A DNA stretch of 64,000 nucleotides from Apostichopus japonicus (Eukaryota > Echinodermata > Holothuroidea > Aspidochirotida > Stichopodidae): the NCBI RefSeq assembly GCF_037975245.1, contig NC_092568.1, positions 8,939,001 through 9,003,000 of the forward strand, given 5' to 3'. Numbering within the stretch: position 1 is the first letter of the stretch; every line of letters begins with the position of its first letter. Below are positions 22,101 to 37,100 of the stretch, in pieces. The notes below the pieces were generated by a model that saw only the letters and a program-made list of their open reading frames with translations, did no database searches and was not told the DNA's origin. Both the position numbers and the translations under genes were made by a program.

Positions 22101-25100
22101 TTACTTCAACTTTGTTGCCAGTTTCAGAACCTCCTGTGGCATCTTCAATATCCTCGCTGATGTAAGCCGAGCCTTTTGAAACTCTGTGTATCTGGGTAAC
22201 ATTAAAAATAGAAACACATGATAAGACAACATATTATACAATAATGCATGATATTGATATCAGCGGAAGTTATCATGAATACATTAAATTAACCTGTAGA
22301 CTGTGTTTGATATAGGTTTCTCTAGCAACTGTTACATCAATTATATGTAAGACAAACATTGCACTGTATTTGTATTTCAGTGAACGGAATTTGCAGTTGT
22401 CGCTCTCTTTTAAAATTGAATTTTCATATTGAATTATCTATCGAGTTGCAAACCTATAAACTAGAAGAACCAAAATGGAAAGACAACATTATAGTGCCAC
22501 TATGACGTCAGTGATTGGCTGCAGAAGATTAAAAAACAAATAGCGACTAACTAAAGTTTATCATGTTACGCGCATATCAGCAAATGAGAATAATAATGAT
22601 TAATATAAGTACATCGTTAATATAAAAATTCTTCTTCTTCTTCTTCTTTGTTGGGGGGTTCTAGGATAAGGATACGTAGTTTCAGTCAATATCCAAATGA
22701 AGTCAAATTTTAAAAATTACATATCTTGCGATATATTTCCTCAAATTATATTTAATATCTTATTTAGCAGGGCAACCCTCTCATTATAATTACACTCATT
22801 AAAACCTTGAAATATTGCACGATGTTTCAAAATTAAAAGACGGTGCAGATTATCATCTCAAGGGAAGCTCTTACTCTCCTCTCCATTCGAGCACCAGCTA
22901 TACCTATGCCTTAACCCCCCCCCCCTTCCTCCCCACCTCCCTCTTCTATATCCACAAATCTTTACATCTATCTTCATGGAATCTACCTTCACCAATTATA
23001 TGGACTATATCCAGCCTAAACAAGTTTCATGCAATCCACACACGTCTTATGCAATCCACACAAGTACAACTTTTTAATGTTCTACCCAGTTCACTATTAG
23101 ATTTCTACATTAATAATATAAGCTGCACACCTTCCGGTTACACATTGCACTATTTAAATGAAGAAAAATAAAACGCGAAATTACAACATTCTACAACATG
23201 ACATACCTTTCTAACTCTATTATTATTATTGCTATGTGTATTTGCGTGACACCGTTCCCTCACCCCAACCACCCTCCCCAAAAACAAAACAAACCAAAAA
23301 ACATACCAAGGACGTAAATTTGCCTATACACTTTACAGTCATAATGATAGCACTTTACATTTCACAAAACAAAAGTGTGTTATGCAATTGAAACATCTGG
23401 GACTATACAATATTGACAATGCTTAATCAATGATTAAAGAAAAAAGACATGTTTCACTTTTTTCGAAGTAGAACTAGGGTGATATCTATTCGAATCATCC
23501 TAGCTAGTGTTGAACTTTTGTAAACTGCTGTTATTGAAAATGATTAACCAGTGTATAAAAACACTGTTAAGTAGTGGTATTTAGTTATGACAAAGACTAG
23601 GACAAGTCAATTATACAGAGTGGAACCTATAGCGAAATACTTACCTCCAGTAAACACGAAACTTTGACACCTGAAAAAGATTACAACAATTTTGATAAAT
23701 TATGAAATGGAAGCTAATATTGTGGTTAAGCACTTGCTAATAAGTTATTGCTTTCGTCGCAAGTGGTCACAACACCGTGTATCAATGGTAAGCGTGCCCG
23801 TTTATGAATATTGTAACAGGAAATTATACAGTATTAATATTTTTATGATTTCGTGGGGTGGGGGAGGGGGAGGGGAAGGAGAAGGGGAGGGAGTGTGGGA
23901 TAAAGGTCCTAAATTTTGCTCCGCTGTGTGATCTGCTTGGGCTGACATTATCTAAAGTCTCTGCCAGTGTTGTAAAACAAACTGCTTTATAGAATGTTTG
24001 TTATTGAAATGAACTATGCCCGTGCAACTAATGGAATGTTTTAAGGCAATCTCCAAACAATTTGTTTTCTTTTAAATCAAGCAGGTCCTTTGAAAGTTGA
24101 GTGGTTTCTAAGTCTAGACTAATGAAACAAACGACGCTTGCAATATCGTGATATAAGTAAATCAAACTTGACAACTAACCTCTCCAGCATACTCTGCATC
24201 TCTGATATATTTCTTGGTATTACCATTCTGTAAATTGAAAGAGAGCCCCCACCAATGTTAACAAGATTAAGAGATCAACTAGATATCAATACTTTTGTAA
24301 ATGTGATTGTATTCAGCATGTCTTATTTACTTAGTATTCAAGACGAGAAATCATGTCGATGAATCGTAGCTTTAAAGTATGGGATACTCGAAACTTAAAG
24401 TACAAATAACATACTGCTTAAAAACTTGATACAAACGTGAATTGGCAGTCAACAAAATCTGATTGAAATCACAGAAGCCTATCTCTCGCTGGAGTATTTA
24501 TGATGGTTTTCGTAATGTTCAATTTGACAGTTCTTGCAGCCCTTCGTTAGGGAAGCATTTTGTAAGAATTGTAGTAACCCCCATTATTTCTTAAGCGGGG
24601 TGGGGGCTTTTACATAACATAAGAATACTTACTATCCAACGACCAGACTCAAGATCGAGGTTATACTGTAGGAAGGCGTCGCGAGGGTTCCATAAAACTA
24701 CAAGGAATAAAAATGTAAAGAATTTAAATTCTGTTGAATTTTATTTCGAAAAGCTCTTTCCGTTTCCAAGGTATACACATTTGACGTTATGATATATCTG
24801 GTGAAACTCATTAAATATGAACAAACGGTAACGTAGAGTCTTGCGCTCATCAAAATTTCTTATGTCAGCCCTTAATAAGTTAACCCGTAATTACAAGCCC
24901 ACATATATGATTTGAATAATGTGATGTTCCTTTTTTTAAGAAGACAATAACATATTTCCAAACAATCACCTAGAGCCACAAACATGTGCTCGGTGTCCTT
25001 GAAACGAAGGTTGTAAAAACAAAAGGAATAACATAACAGAAAATTAGGCAGTCACTCCCTTTACATCATCAACGTGCATAGTTAGCTAATTTTTAGTCAT

Positions 25101-28100
25101 CAATGAAACTAGAATTAATAGAAGACTGTAAAAAGGTCAATCTGTGAGGGATTTTGATGGGAGTTGCAGCTATTTTTATGATTTCGAATGCCTATCAGAG
25201 TGACTATGGCATTGTTGTTCCTATGTGTCCGTAGACTTTATTACAAACAATGCTGGTTAAAGAGTTGGTGGTCACAAAACTCGAATCGTGTAACTGTTTA
25301 CTTTTCTTTAGTTGTAAATAGAAGACAACGTCGGTTCTCCCAGGGTTGCTTGATGATTTGTTAACTCTGGCAAAATTTTGTTCAATTTTTACCAAGTTTG
25401 CAATATCGTGTTTTCATTTTATATACACTTAATGGTAAGAAGCTTTCTCAAGATATGATCTTAAATTCACGACAAAGGCAATGACTATAGGTCCAGAATC
25501 TGATGTCACTTCCGTTCCGTGACCGCTGGCAATTCCTGAGGAGCGCTTTGCGTGTCATCGAATTACTCAGATGCACTTTTTTTAGGTAGGAGAGAGACCT
25601 TCACCGAGGTGTATACAAATATATCTTCAACACATGATTATACATCGTTTTTGAAAAATCTATTATTGTAAGTGGTTTTCTGGTTTGAAAAATACTGAGT
25701 AATCTACTCTAGTATACCTTTGACGTTTTTCAGTTTCAGTTTTATTGGAACGGACGCAGCAGGAATAGACATCGGTAGTAAGCAGTCTCCAAACCTACGA
25801 ATTTAGAACAGAAAAAGAACAGGGCTAGCATTTCACATACAGCAGTTTGTCAGATTGAAGAAAAAAACAACACACAAAGTACACACAACCCTCATTAGAT
25901 TAACTAGATATACAGTAAGTTACTGCTAAATTCTACTACAAAAGACAAGAGTTGTTCGTCAAACATTAAACCTACTTGCACATAAACTAATATATTGACA
26001 TCATTAGCTATATCATTAATAACACGAGATTATGAGTAATTTAAGACAAACAAACAGTGGCTGAAATGGATGTTCCGCATCGTCGATATTCAAACTATAC
26101 CAAAGGAGAATGGGTGTAATAAATGTATTTAGGTTGTTTAACAACACTGCATATATATATCCATTTTCGATTTTTTTTCTTTCTTTTTTCTGTTCAATAT
26201 ATTTCCATACCAATACAATGTGACCACTGGTTAACAAAAACTATGTAATAGTATGACGAATGCTTTGACAAAAATGTATACGTATATCTTGTATATATTT
26301 GATCAATAGTGTTAATATCACTTGATATGATGTTATACTTTACCACAACTCATTCAATCTTTCTGATTTTTGTGCAAATAACAACACCCTAACAAAGTCT
26401 GTCTCCGTCAGTTCTCTGCCCTCTTCCTCTGTATTTATTCCTATCATCTGCACCAATGAGGGACACGCAAGACGGATCTTCGAGTTCAGACTGATGATGT
26501 TTTCATCACAAATCCCATCAAAGGATCGATAAAGGTGAAGACAGGATATTGAGATCTGAGCAAAGACAATATAATCTCAATTGTATACGTCATGAAATAA
26601 TGAATAAGCAAAAGCCTGGAGTTAATTTATGCAGAATATCACCGCACGTCAAAGTCATCCTACTGAATGAACGTTTATCAGTGCAAAGACGATAATGTGA
26701 TCTCGGCAGAGAAATAAAAAAGATGATAAAATGATACATACTTAAACCAACATTTCATCAGCTAAAGCTTGCTTATGGTAACATGAAATTTATCCAGGCG
26801 AAATCTGCCGATCCTGTTTTGAAGTACGAGATAATCTGGGACCTTATGGGGTTATTGGGTTATAACAGGAACACGTTTAATTGATTTAACCGGCTTATAT
26901 GATAGTCAACGTTTTATACATGAGTAATTATAGTATAGCTTATTTATTGTTATGCATAGATCAAATGGACCTAACGAATAATATTAGTGAATTAATTTGG
27001 TAATGGTGAATCTTTAATATACATTTGTCAGATTTATGTCAGACTCTATACTGGGCTCGACTCACGTCTAAATTAAACTTAATTTAATCAACTTTAAATT
27101 TTGTAAATTAATTGATTAATTGATTTCAAATGATTTCTTGGGTAAATAGCAGTTACATTCGACATTAGTCAACTTACGTTGCGTTTAGCAGCAATGTGTA
27201 GAAGCTGTACAATAGACCTGTGTTGTGATTTGGTGTCTCGTTTGTACAAATTTATTGTATCTGAACAGAACTGCGTAAGGGACTCGATGGAGTCTGTTGT
27301 CTGATAAAGAGAGATGAACGTGTAAAACATCTGAAAAATAATTTTCTGTCGCCTGCAAGGGATAAAAGTGGTCCTGCAGATGGTACATATTACACGTTAT
27401 TATACTGAATTAATCGATAGGGAACAGTAATCTGACTCTTAAGCATCGTGAGAAAGTTTGACATTTTCTAAAGATAAACTTCGGCACTTTGTTGAACTGT
27501 TCCATGTCTTACACCAGACACAATTCTTGACGTAGCTTAGATAATGTACAAAATAGGATAATTGGATATGGAAAGAGCCTTATTAAATGTGTTATAATAC
27601 AATTAAAACCGTCGTTCGATATATAGAAACAAACATCTCCTGGACAATCACTGACAATCATCCGTTTCCTGCGCAAAACTTGTTGATAGCTTTTCTTCAC
27701 CAATGAAACAGGAACTATAATTATTACTTCAAAGTCTGAAAGGGACATCAACAATGTCGCAAGTTTGACCAATACATTCGGACATGACGATCACACCAGC
27801 CTTATTATAAAAAAAATACAGTGACTAGACATAGTTACTCTAAAATTTTGTTAGTATTAGTTGCTTTTGCATAAATATTATCTCAGCAACCTGCTTACCT
27901 CCCACTCGCCGGACTGAAGATTCAATAGAAACCCTTGGTCAGATGGACGCCAATTAACTAAAAAATGATAAAAGCAAATAAAGTCATCGTTTACATTTCC
28001 GTTTCTGAAGAAACCAGTCTTAGAGATCGTTTGACAACAGAGGTATTGTAAATTCATGAAAGTTTTATCTGTTTATTGTAACGAACGCAGGAAAACAATA

Positions 28101-31100
28101 TTACAATTTACTAATTATTAACCAATGATACTATTTTATGGCATCGGATAAAGCAAAAGAAAACACTATAATTTCATTCTTAATGAAATTGTTTACCAGA
28201 CGGATTTGTGGGCATGTTTGCTTTTGTAGGTCGCAAATCATTGAAATTTTCAATATGAAAGAAAAGTAAAATTGCTGTTATCATCAAAACCAGATAGAGC
28301 TGAATGAGTGAATGTATTAGACATACCTTTATATGCATATTGTTTCCATTACCAGATCAGGATATTGTAATTAAAATGATCCCCTTGTATTTAATAACTT
28401 TAAATTATTTACCTTGGACTTTCCATGATCTCAGCCGTTGTGTTATTTTCTTGGGATCTATTGACAGAGGCAGCAAACAATCTTGAAACCTGTTTTCATT
28501 TTGTAGAGAGACGAAATAGACTCATTAATGATTGAGTTGAAGTTACCTACTATGAAACGTAAATTGTGAACAATCGATGCTTGGCTGAAATATCTAAAAC
28601 AATTGCCAAAATGAGTCTGTATTCATTTCTTTTGCTTAACTTATCCGGTACGGCGTGGATAGCTCTTTGCAGTACGAGTGACATTTCCCTGTTATCAGAT
28701 TATGCAGGGGGTAAAAACACCAACAAAATGCCAGCTAGTGTTATATTTAATACCCATTTATCTAAAATACGATACTTTCTTACCTTAGCTCTTTCATTTC
28801 GTCACAATGCTGTCCATAGCTAGCTATTCCAATAACGTCTTCTGCGGTCAAATCCCTTCCGTCCGCTTGAATTAATATCTTCTGTAATGATCGAATACTT
28901 GCTAACCTCACACCAGATTCCAATCTGATGGTGTCGTTTTCGTACTTACAGTTGGAAGGATCAAGAACTAAACATGGCACCGCAATCTGTGAAAGAAAAT
29001 CATTTAGAATGTAAGTCTCTATAGATATCATGATGACGATTATTTACAGAGTGCCTCCGCAACGTCTTCAATTAACTGCTCAGTAAATGGGCTGGTCATG
29101 GTCTGACACATTGCACAATGCATTTGTCGTAATGAATATCTTTTTCATTATATGCCTACCTGACAGTGAAACTATGAGACAAGTTCAGTATTTTGGTACC
29201 CAGGGAAGGCTTGTTACTTGTTTTATATTGTAATTTTCTTAAAAAGATTAATCGAAATTTGTGGGAACTAGCCTCGTTAATAGTCTCCCTGTTTTCTAGT
29301 GTCCCTTCATATTACGCTATTTTCTACAGTGTACTGTTTGTTATGTTTTCTTCTGTAGGATAATATGAGAAACAAATTTAAATTGACATGAACAGAAATT
29401 GAATTGTGTGCAATTATCAATTGCGCTGTTTTAAGTGTAATGTTTAAATGACGTTCAAATTAACTTGATTTGGTGCAATTTAGTTGCCTCTGACGATTGT
29501 AATTGTAAATGGTGTAATGATTGTAATGTTAATGGTGCCGCTTGTAATAATAAGTGATGGATAAATAAAGCTTCAACAACACCTTTTCGTGTCCAGAAAT
29601 ATTAGTCGTATTCATTGCTGAATTAGAGTTGATAAGGTGTGTATGGATATAGATAGGATATACTGTTATACAAATACAATGTTTGTAAATATCTCTCGTA
29701 AAAGGTACTTACACTATTGCTATTTGCAATGCCCAGTAACGTGACCGCTGACATCTTTTGTAATGTACTCTGTGTGCCACTAATCGAGAAAGCTTCGGAA
29801 CAAATCTTTCTTACAGAGTCCAAATCATCAGTCTGATGAAGAAATCGTATAATTTAATATCGTAAATGTTGTATAGTACAGTCAAATGCGATACAAATCA
29901 GATTAGAAAATAAAAATCTCAAATCTAACCTACCCGAAATGAGAGAGTATTTACACATTCAGGTTCTAGTTACAACAACATGAGGTCTCACAATCATTCA
30001 TTGATAAAAATTGTTAGTTCTCCAATCACAGTAAATCACCAAAATCCTAGAAGTAGGACATACGTTTTGTCCCTTGGAAAGTGTTTGAGAAAACATTTGC
30101 TGTTTTTCACTCGTTTTCGGTAATGTAAGTCATCTCTATAGTGTCCTTTACCTACCAAATTAAAGGACCGTTTTAATTATGATGGCAAACATTACTAAAG
30201 CATAAATTATGATATATAAGAGGATTTCAAAAATAGAATAATAAACATTAAGAAGGATCTATTGAAGTATGGATTTACGGTAAATGTAGTTCGTAACCTA
30301 TACAAAAATGGTAATAAACAATATTGAACTTACCACCCACTGACCCGAACTGAAATTCAGTAGGAAGTCATAGTTGAATGGACGCCAATAAACTACGTGA
30401 GTAATGGAAACATTCATGTATTAAATAAGGTAAAATTGAAAACTGAAAAATCAAACCAAAAAGGTAGTTATTTTCCAGTTCCATTTTGAAATTTTGTTTT
30501 TCTTGTGAGCAAGGCAAAAGCGGAATGCAATTCGTATTGTTCCTGGTAAATGCTGTAAAACTGACGGTGTTTTGATTATTCTAACATCCAAATATACGAA
30601 ACCATACACTAAATTTACAGTGGCTCTAAAGTCGCATAGTTAACAATAGTATTCTGAGTTCACAAAGTTGGAATATAGTGGCTTAATAAGCAACCAATTT
30701 TGAAGACTATTTATTTACCTTTCACACTCCAAGATTTCATCTTCTTCGGAATTCGTTTTGGATTGATAGACATCGGTACAAGGCATCCATCCAATCTTGG
30801 TAATTAAAAGAAGAACGTTATATTTATTAAGAAAATATGTAATTATTCCAATATTCATTGACAGGCCACCCAACACATATATTTTACACCTTTTACACTC
30901 TCTATAGCTATATGCTGTAATTTATTACATAGTGTTCTGGCTTAACTTGATGCAAAATACGGAACTTTCTGCATTCATTGCAATTATTACAATCTCCCAT
31001 TCTTAGCCTTTTTCTTTGTACGTGATGTAAGTTCCTGTTCGTGATGTATTCCTTAAGAAACAAGAAGAAGAAACAGTAAGAGGCAGCCAGTGAAACATGA

Positions 31101-34100
31101 GGTAATTCATAACCTATCAATTTTAACCAAGCAGTGAATTTAAACACCGTGCATTATCGAGAGTCATCATGGCAACCATCACATATGCTTCTATATGGGT
31201 ATCACATACTAGTCTTGTCTAAATTATGCAAAAAAGAACTTTCATATTTTGTTTTCTTTTCTTACCTTATTTCTTTCAATGATCTACATCGCTGTCCATA
31301 GCTTGAAATTCCTAAAATTTCTTCTTCAGTGACTTTCCTCTCGTTCAATTTTACCAATATTTTCTCGACTGATAATAGACTTGGTAGCACTAAACCTGTC
31401 TTCATTCTTATTTTACCCTTCTCAATTTTACATTTTGAGGGATTAATGACCAAGGGTTCCGCGACCTGAAGAAATATATTGATCATTCAAAAGTATAAAA
31501 AGGTAATATTTAAGGGAAAAGTGAAAGTGACAAAAGGTTTTAAAAAAAAAAAAGGTGATATGCATGCTTTTTCAGTACAATGTATCGCCAACACTGGCTA
31601 AATTACCAGCCAATACTCATAGCTAGTACAGTAACTACTGTTCATGTTCCACAACCGTGCATCAGTAACTACTGCGCTGTGTTCATAACACGGTAACATG
31701 TGTTACAGGTGGCACAGTAATTACTGCAAGTTTTTTGTTAATGCAAATTTAAAAATTTAATTTAAAAAATTAAAAAATTTTAAAAATTTAAAACAATTTA
31801 AATTTAATGTTTAATTTTTTTTAAATTACTACAAATTTTCACCTGTCGGACTCGTAGTTCAACGTGTAACAGCTTTGCAGTAATTACTGTGCCAACTGTA
31901 ACACATGTTACCGTGTTGCGAACACAGCGCAATAGTTACTGATGCACGGTTGTGGACCATGAACAGTAGTTACTGTACTAGCTATGAGTATCGGGTGAAA
32001 TTACAGGATTCTTCTAAGCATATTTTGTATCTTTGTGGATTCATATGAGCTTTACATTATATTACAGTAGGACTACAAATACTTCAATTTAGAAATGGGC
32101 ACAATTGGTCCATTTAGTAAAAGCTTGATTACATCTCTGAAAAGCAGAAAAACACCCTCATTTCTACTAACCATATAGGCTTTCGCCAATATGTATTCAA
32201 GACAAAACGGAAAAAACAGAATTGAATACTAGTGAATATGGTGTCAAATTATCATGGGAAATGTTACATCTTAAGTATTTATCTTACAAAGAACCTGTTT
32301 TATGAAAACTATGTGGGAAATAAATGGTGATCGGTGAGATCATTTTGGAACAAGAATGTGCCCCGACATTCCTCATGGTCCATTGAAACATCAATACAAA
32401 ACAAGAACAGTTTTAACATAATGATATCATCATGAAAATACAAAATGATTGCTAAATTGAACAAAATGTATACATAGGATCTCATGCTCTTCATAGCTAG
32501 TTACTTAAGAGAGATTTTAAATAGCAAAATGTTCCTTTTCCCTTATACATGACTTGGGCGTATTGGGTGTCTATATTCATAATCATTTGGTTCAGACTTC
32601 ATAGCGATTATTAACTTTGATATCTCTACAATAGTCAATAATTTCAGCATCTTAATCTGGATATAGCTCATAAGGGATCGAATCGTCCCATTAATTTACC
32701 TTCCAAAGACCGCAAGCAAGATCCAGTTGAAATGAGTAGCGAAATGAATTCCACAAAACTATTTGGGGAAGGAAACAAAAAGTGGAATCGATGTTGTAGT
32801 AATATAAACACATTAGGATAATAACCATCAGTCCATATCTCTGCAAGTGAATTACACGATTTCTATACAGACGTCTTACAATACTGAAACATCATGTTGT
32901 CGTTCGTAACAGTTTGATTCTTATATGGACCTTAAGAGAATAACGCTAACCCAGTAAGTTAATACATGTTAATATGGCAGAACTCCCGACTTCACAGTCA
33001 CGTTAGTTTACCAAAAACTTGAGCTTAGAAATGAGTTCCTTCAAAGTCGCGTATTGCCAGATGGACCGGCAAAGAAAAGATAATGTGCTCGTCTGCGGCA
33101 GAATGATGTAGCCATGGGCGCAGATCCTGGTGGGACAGCGGGACGCGTCCCACCAACTTTTTCAGTGGTGGGGACATGATATACCGTGTGCCCACCAATT
33201 TGTCTTGACCAAACGCTGCATTTCAAATTTCCCTGTATTGAACTTTGGCACAGTTTGATACAGCATTGTGCAAATGACATGCAGCAGTTCTCATTTTATT
33301 ATATTTATCCACAGTTGTTAAATATTGGACGGAAATCGCATTTGCGGCAGTCTTTATTTGTTTTCTGGGAAAGGACCCCAAGAAAGACTGATCTGCGCCC
33401 ATGGATGTAGCTGTGCTCAAGAGTACCTTATTAGGTCCAGAACACACCCTCATTTCGTGTCAAGAAGACATTGTTTGTTTGTAATTCAGTGATGATTTTT
33501 CAAATACCTTTGGTAACAGTAGAGTGACTTTTGTCATTAAGACAATTCAACAGAAAGGTTTTTTTGTATTTCTTAAAATGTTATATTTTTATTGTATATT
33601 TCAACAGAGGAAAGTTATATTTCTAAACTTCGATTTATGATGAAATTCTTACTAGTACAAAGGACATTGATACTTAAGATCATTTCCCCGATGTGTCAGA
33701 CCTCAAGGATGAAGCAACAATACTTTTACAATAACCTTAGTTCAGCTACGAAGCCATTTGTCCTTGTTGACACCACAAGCCACTTAATGTGACCACTTCC
33801 TGGTGTAAGAACAGTTTTTAGTCAGTCAAAGTTAGTTACTATCAACCAACCATATCTCCAGTTAGGGATTACATTTTCTGCTACTAGCTTATCCACTTGA
33901 AATGTTTTGGGAAGCTTTTTAGATTAGATGGAGATAATAGATAGAATACATATATAAGTAGTTGCTTACCTGGCACATTCCATGATTTAATGGACGGTGT
34001 TAGTTGGTTATTATTGAATGTCTGCGGCAAGGAGCAATCTTCAAATCTTTGTTGTAAAAACAAAAATAGCTACAAAGAACTTCGGCAATTTAATAATGGT

Positions 34101-37100
34101 TAAAAACATCTGTCATTGTTTACCGCCATACATTGGTCATTTAACCACATATATTAGACGATTCACAGCCAAGTATGGTGATTAGGTAAATCAAAAATAT
34201 TTCTAACATGCTCAAGCAAAGAAGTATCGCAATTATGAGAAACTGGTACTTTTTCATGTTTAAAATGGTAATATACTAAATGTGTATTTTTATATAAAAA
34301 AAAAAATGAAAAGCGTATCTTACCTTAGTTCCGTTAATCCATGACATTGTTGACCATAGCGTAGTAGTGCAATCACTTCTTCCTCCGTGAAAGCTTTCCG
34401 CTTCCCTTTGATTAGTATCTGTTCTACTGATGAGAAGCCAGGTAAGAGCACACCGGACTGCAGTATCACTTTCCCATGTCTAAAAGAAGCACAGGGTCCT
34501 TCTACTTTTAACACTGGTACTGGAATCTGTGATTGATAAAAAGTAAGAATGCAAATAGAATGAACGAAGAATGTTTATAAAACCCTTAAGAAAGTGAATT
34601 CATATATTATAGTTTCTGTATGACACATTGACATATTCCTTTGTCAGTTCTGGAAATCGTTCTGGCTGAATACATCTTTATAACATGACACTAAGTAATC
34701 AGAACAGAGAGTTTTAATCCGAACAGATAGTTTGAAACAATTAGTCAATAGCTTTACGACCAAATACTTACAACGTACCAACAAACATACCTGGTTTAAC
34801 TGAATCCTGATAAAAGAGGTACATATGTGTTTAGTTACCAGTTTGCGGTATAACAAAATATCCTGTATCTATCGTCCTATTGAACGTAGTAGAGCAACGC
34901 ATTTCTTCAAAAGTTTATCTGGTATCTGATGTTTGATTGCTTAACAAAATTGCTGAAAATGTTATGAATCTTTAGGTGAAGGTCACATCCTTATAACATT
35001 TTTTATCCCGAAGATATGATTTTTTTTTAAAATTATGTGACATATAATAAATGCATCTGACAACAGCAGAGTTGATGATGTCATTGGGGCACGCAGGGCA
35101 GCTAATAATATCTGTTTTTCTTTATAATTTGTAAATCATTTTATCCACAGTAGAAATAAGATACATTTTGATGAAATTCTAACTACAGAAAACAGCTAAG
35201 CAAACATTCCAAATTTGTCAGGTTTTCAATGATGATTCTACAAGAAGATTATAATAGCTTATGTAAAGTGTTTCAAGAACATTTGCCCAGATGACATCAC
35301 AGACCCCCTACTGTGATCCAACTTCCTGGAGTAGTTGAAGGTTTAGCTAGTAAAAAACAGGTTATATTCAATCATCCATATCTCGAGTTAGGTTGCAACT
35401 AGCAGAGTGAAATAATGTTTCTCTTCATTATAAGTTTCAAGTTGTTTGTAACCATAAAATCCTTTTAAAACGTGAATTATAAACGTACTTACCTTAAGTA
35501 ATACAAATACAGGTAGATTACGTTAGTTGCACATTTACCTTACTTATTATTTTGTGTTTACCTGACTTGTTGAGGCAATACTCAGAAGCTGAATCTGTGA
35601 CTTCTGTTGGAGTGTGCCATCAGTCGTTTTGATCACCATGCCATCCGAACAGAACGTTCTCACCAAGTCAACAACATAGTCAATTTCATTGACCTGCTCT
35701 ATGGAACAAACGGCTGCAAAGTAGTCTCCGCCTTCCCTTTTTTTAATGTATTTGATAATGTTTGCAGACGCTTTCTGATTCAGACCACATGCAAACCGAA
35801 ACAAAAATTGATGATCGGAATGGTTGATCTCTTTCAACTTATTCTTTATTGAAAAACTGAAGAAACTACCCAAGTTAGACGAAAGATAATTCGCTGCAAA
35901 CCATTCGACGAAGATGTTGTGATAGAATCTGACAAACATTTTCTTCACAATTCTTCTCAAGGTTCCCTTTCCGGGAATCCCTAAATTATCTTCTTCAATG
36001 AGAATCCCGATTGCGATTAGCTCGTTGAAACATTCGTTCCCAACTTTGCTCCTGAATTCGTTTTTCGGCCACCGAAATCGCTGGCTTCTGCCAGCTGTGA
36101 GACAATCGAATGAAAGTTTGTTGAGTCTGTCGTGATTCGGTAAGGTCGACGTTTCAACAGATGACTTTCCTGTCCTCATTTTCTTCTTCCACATGTGGTC
36201 ATAATAACACATCAATGTAGATTTAAAGAAGCTTGTCAGAGAGGCAAAGGGCTCCACATTTTTGTTGGACATGTGAGCAAGCATCAAAGCGAAAAGTGGA
36301 ATTTCACATATCTCACTTAGGACAGGATTACGAGTAAGAATATTCCGTAGCTGATTATCTGTTGGAGCTTCTTCAGGACGACGATTGGGTTGGATATAAT
36401 CAGCAACATCTTGCAGAAGCAAGATGGATTTGTTGTAACTAGGATTTACAGAACTTTTGGAATTCTCGTTTCCTTTATGCAATACATCATTGTGCTGCGA
36501 TTTATGCGTAGGGGCATGTCTCATTCGTTGAAAACGTGTCTGTTTGTCTTCAGGTTCAAGCCTCACTAACAGGTCATCACCAGCATTGAAAATGTTTTCA
36601 CGGATGTATGGTACATATTGTATCTTGCCGTAAAGTTCATTGACCACCGTTTTCCTCACTCCCTGAGTCAAAACGGTTTCGCCTGTCAGAAAGAATGCTA
36701 ATAAAATTAGATTTTAATAGTGTAGGAATATGCAGTATGTTATGTAGTATGGAATATGTAGTATGTTAATAACATATGCTGCTGTGAAATGTATCTTTAG
36801 TAGATGAAGGTTGGTTAAAGGGTAATATAGTAACGCTTCTGGCACCAAAACAATTAACCCTCAACGGATTTCAATAGTGCCGTAGATCTTTATCGTAAAT
36901 AGTTTCATTGGATTTTTTTTTATAAAATACAAACAAAGGGAAAGAATATGAACAGACGAGCCAAATGAATGATATCAGTGGCTAAACTTAATTAGAAAGT
37001 TGAAGAAATTGTATACCATATGACATTGGTTGTTTAAAATTATCTTCGTTTATCAATCAACATGCAACAAGTCCTGCTTAAACCGTATACCACACTTAAT

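Larger units (their letters stand above)
32700..34526 (-). other. NLR-like gene: exon cassette 1 (a-b-c)
   Basis: Exon a 34526-34324 (203 nt, phase 0 to 2), b 34046-33970 (77 nt, 2 to 1), c 32758-32700 (59 nt, 1 to 0). Key residues: SVEQILI...TEEEVIALLRYGQQC...LTELR in a, FEDCSLP in b, VLWNSFRY...LWK in c. The helical d segment for this unit is supplied by the end of the preceding large exon. Confidence 0.85.

Noticed and set aside
32309-32494. Possible missing d exon between cassettes 1 and 2 of the NLR-like gene
   Set aside because: The frame shows no similarity to the other d exons and lacks suitable splice sites; exon c of cassette 1 joins exon a of cassette 2 in phase without it.
33041-33280. 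79-aa frame on the minus strand, with a similar one at 56372-56596
   Set aside because: Both frames sit on the CATGGGCGCAGATC MITE family; their similarity reflects the shared element, not a gene.
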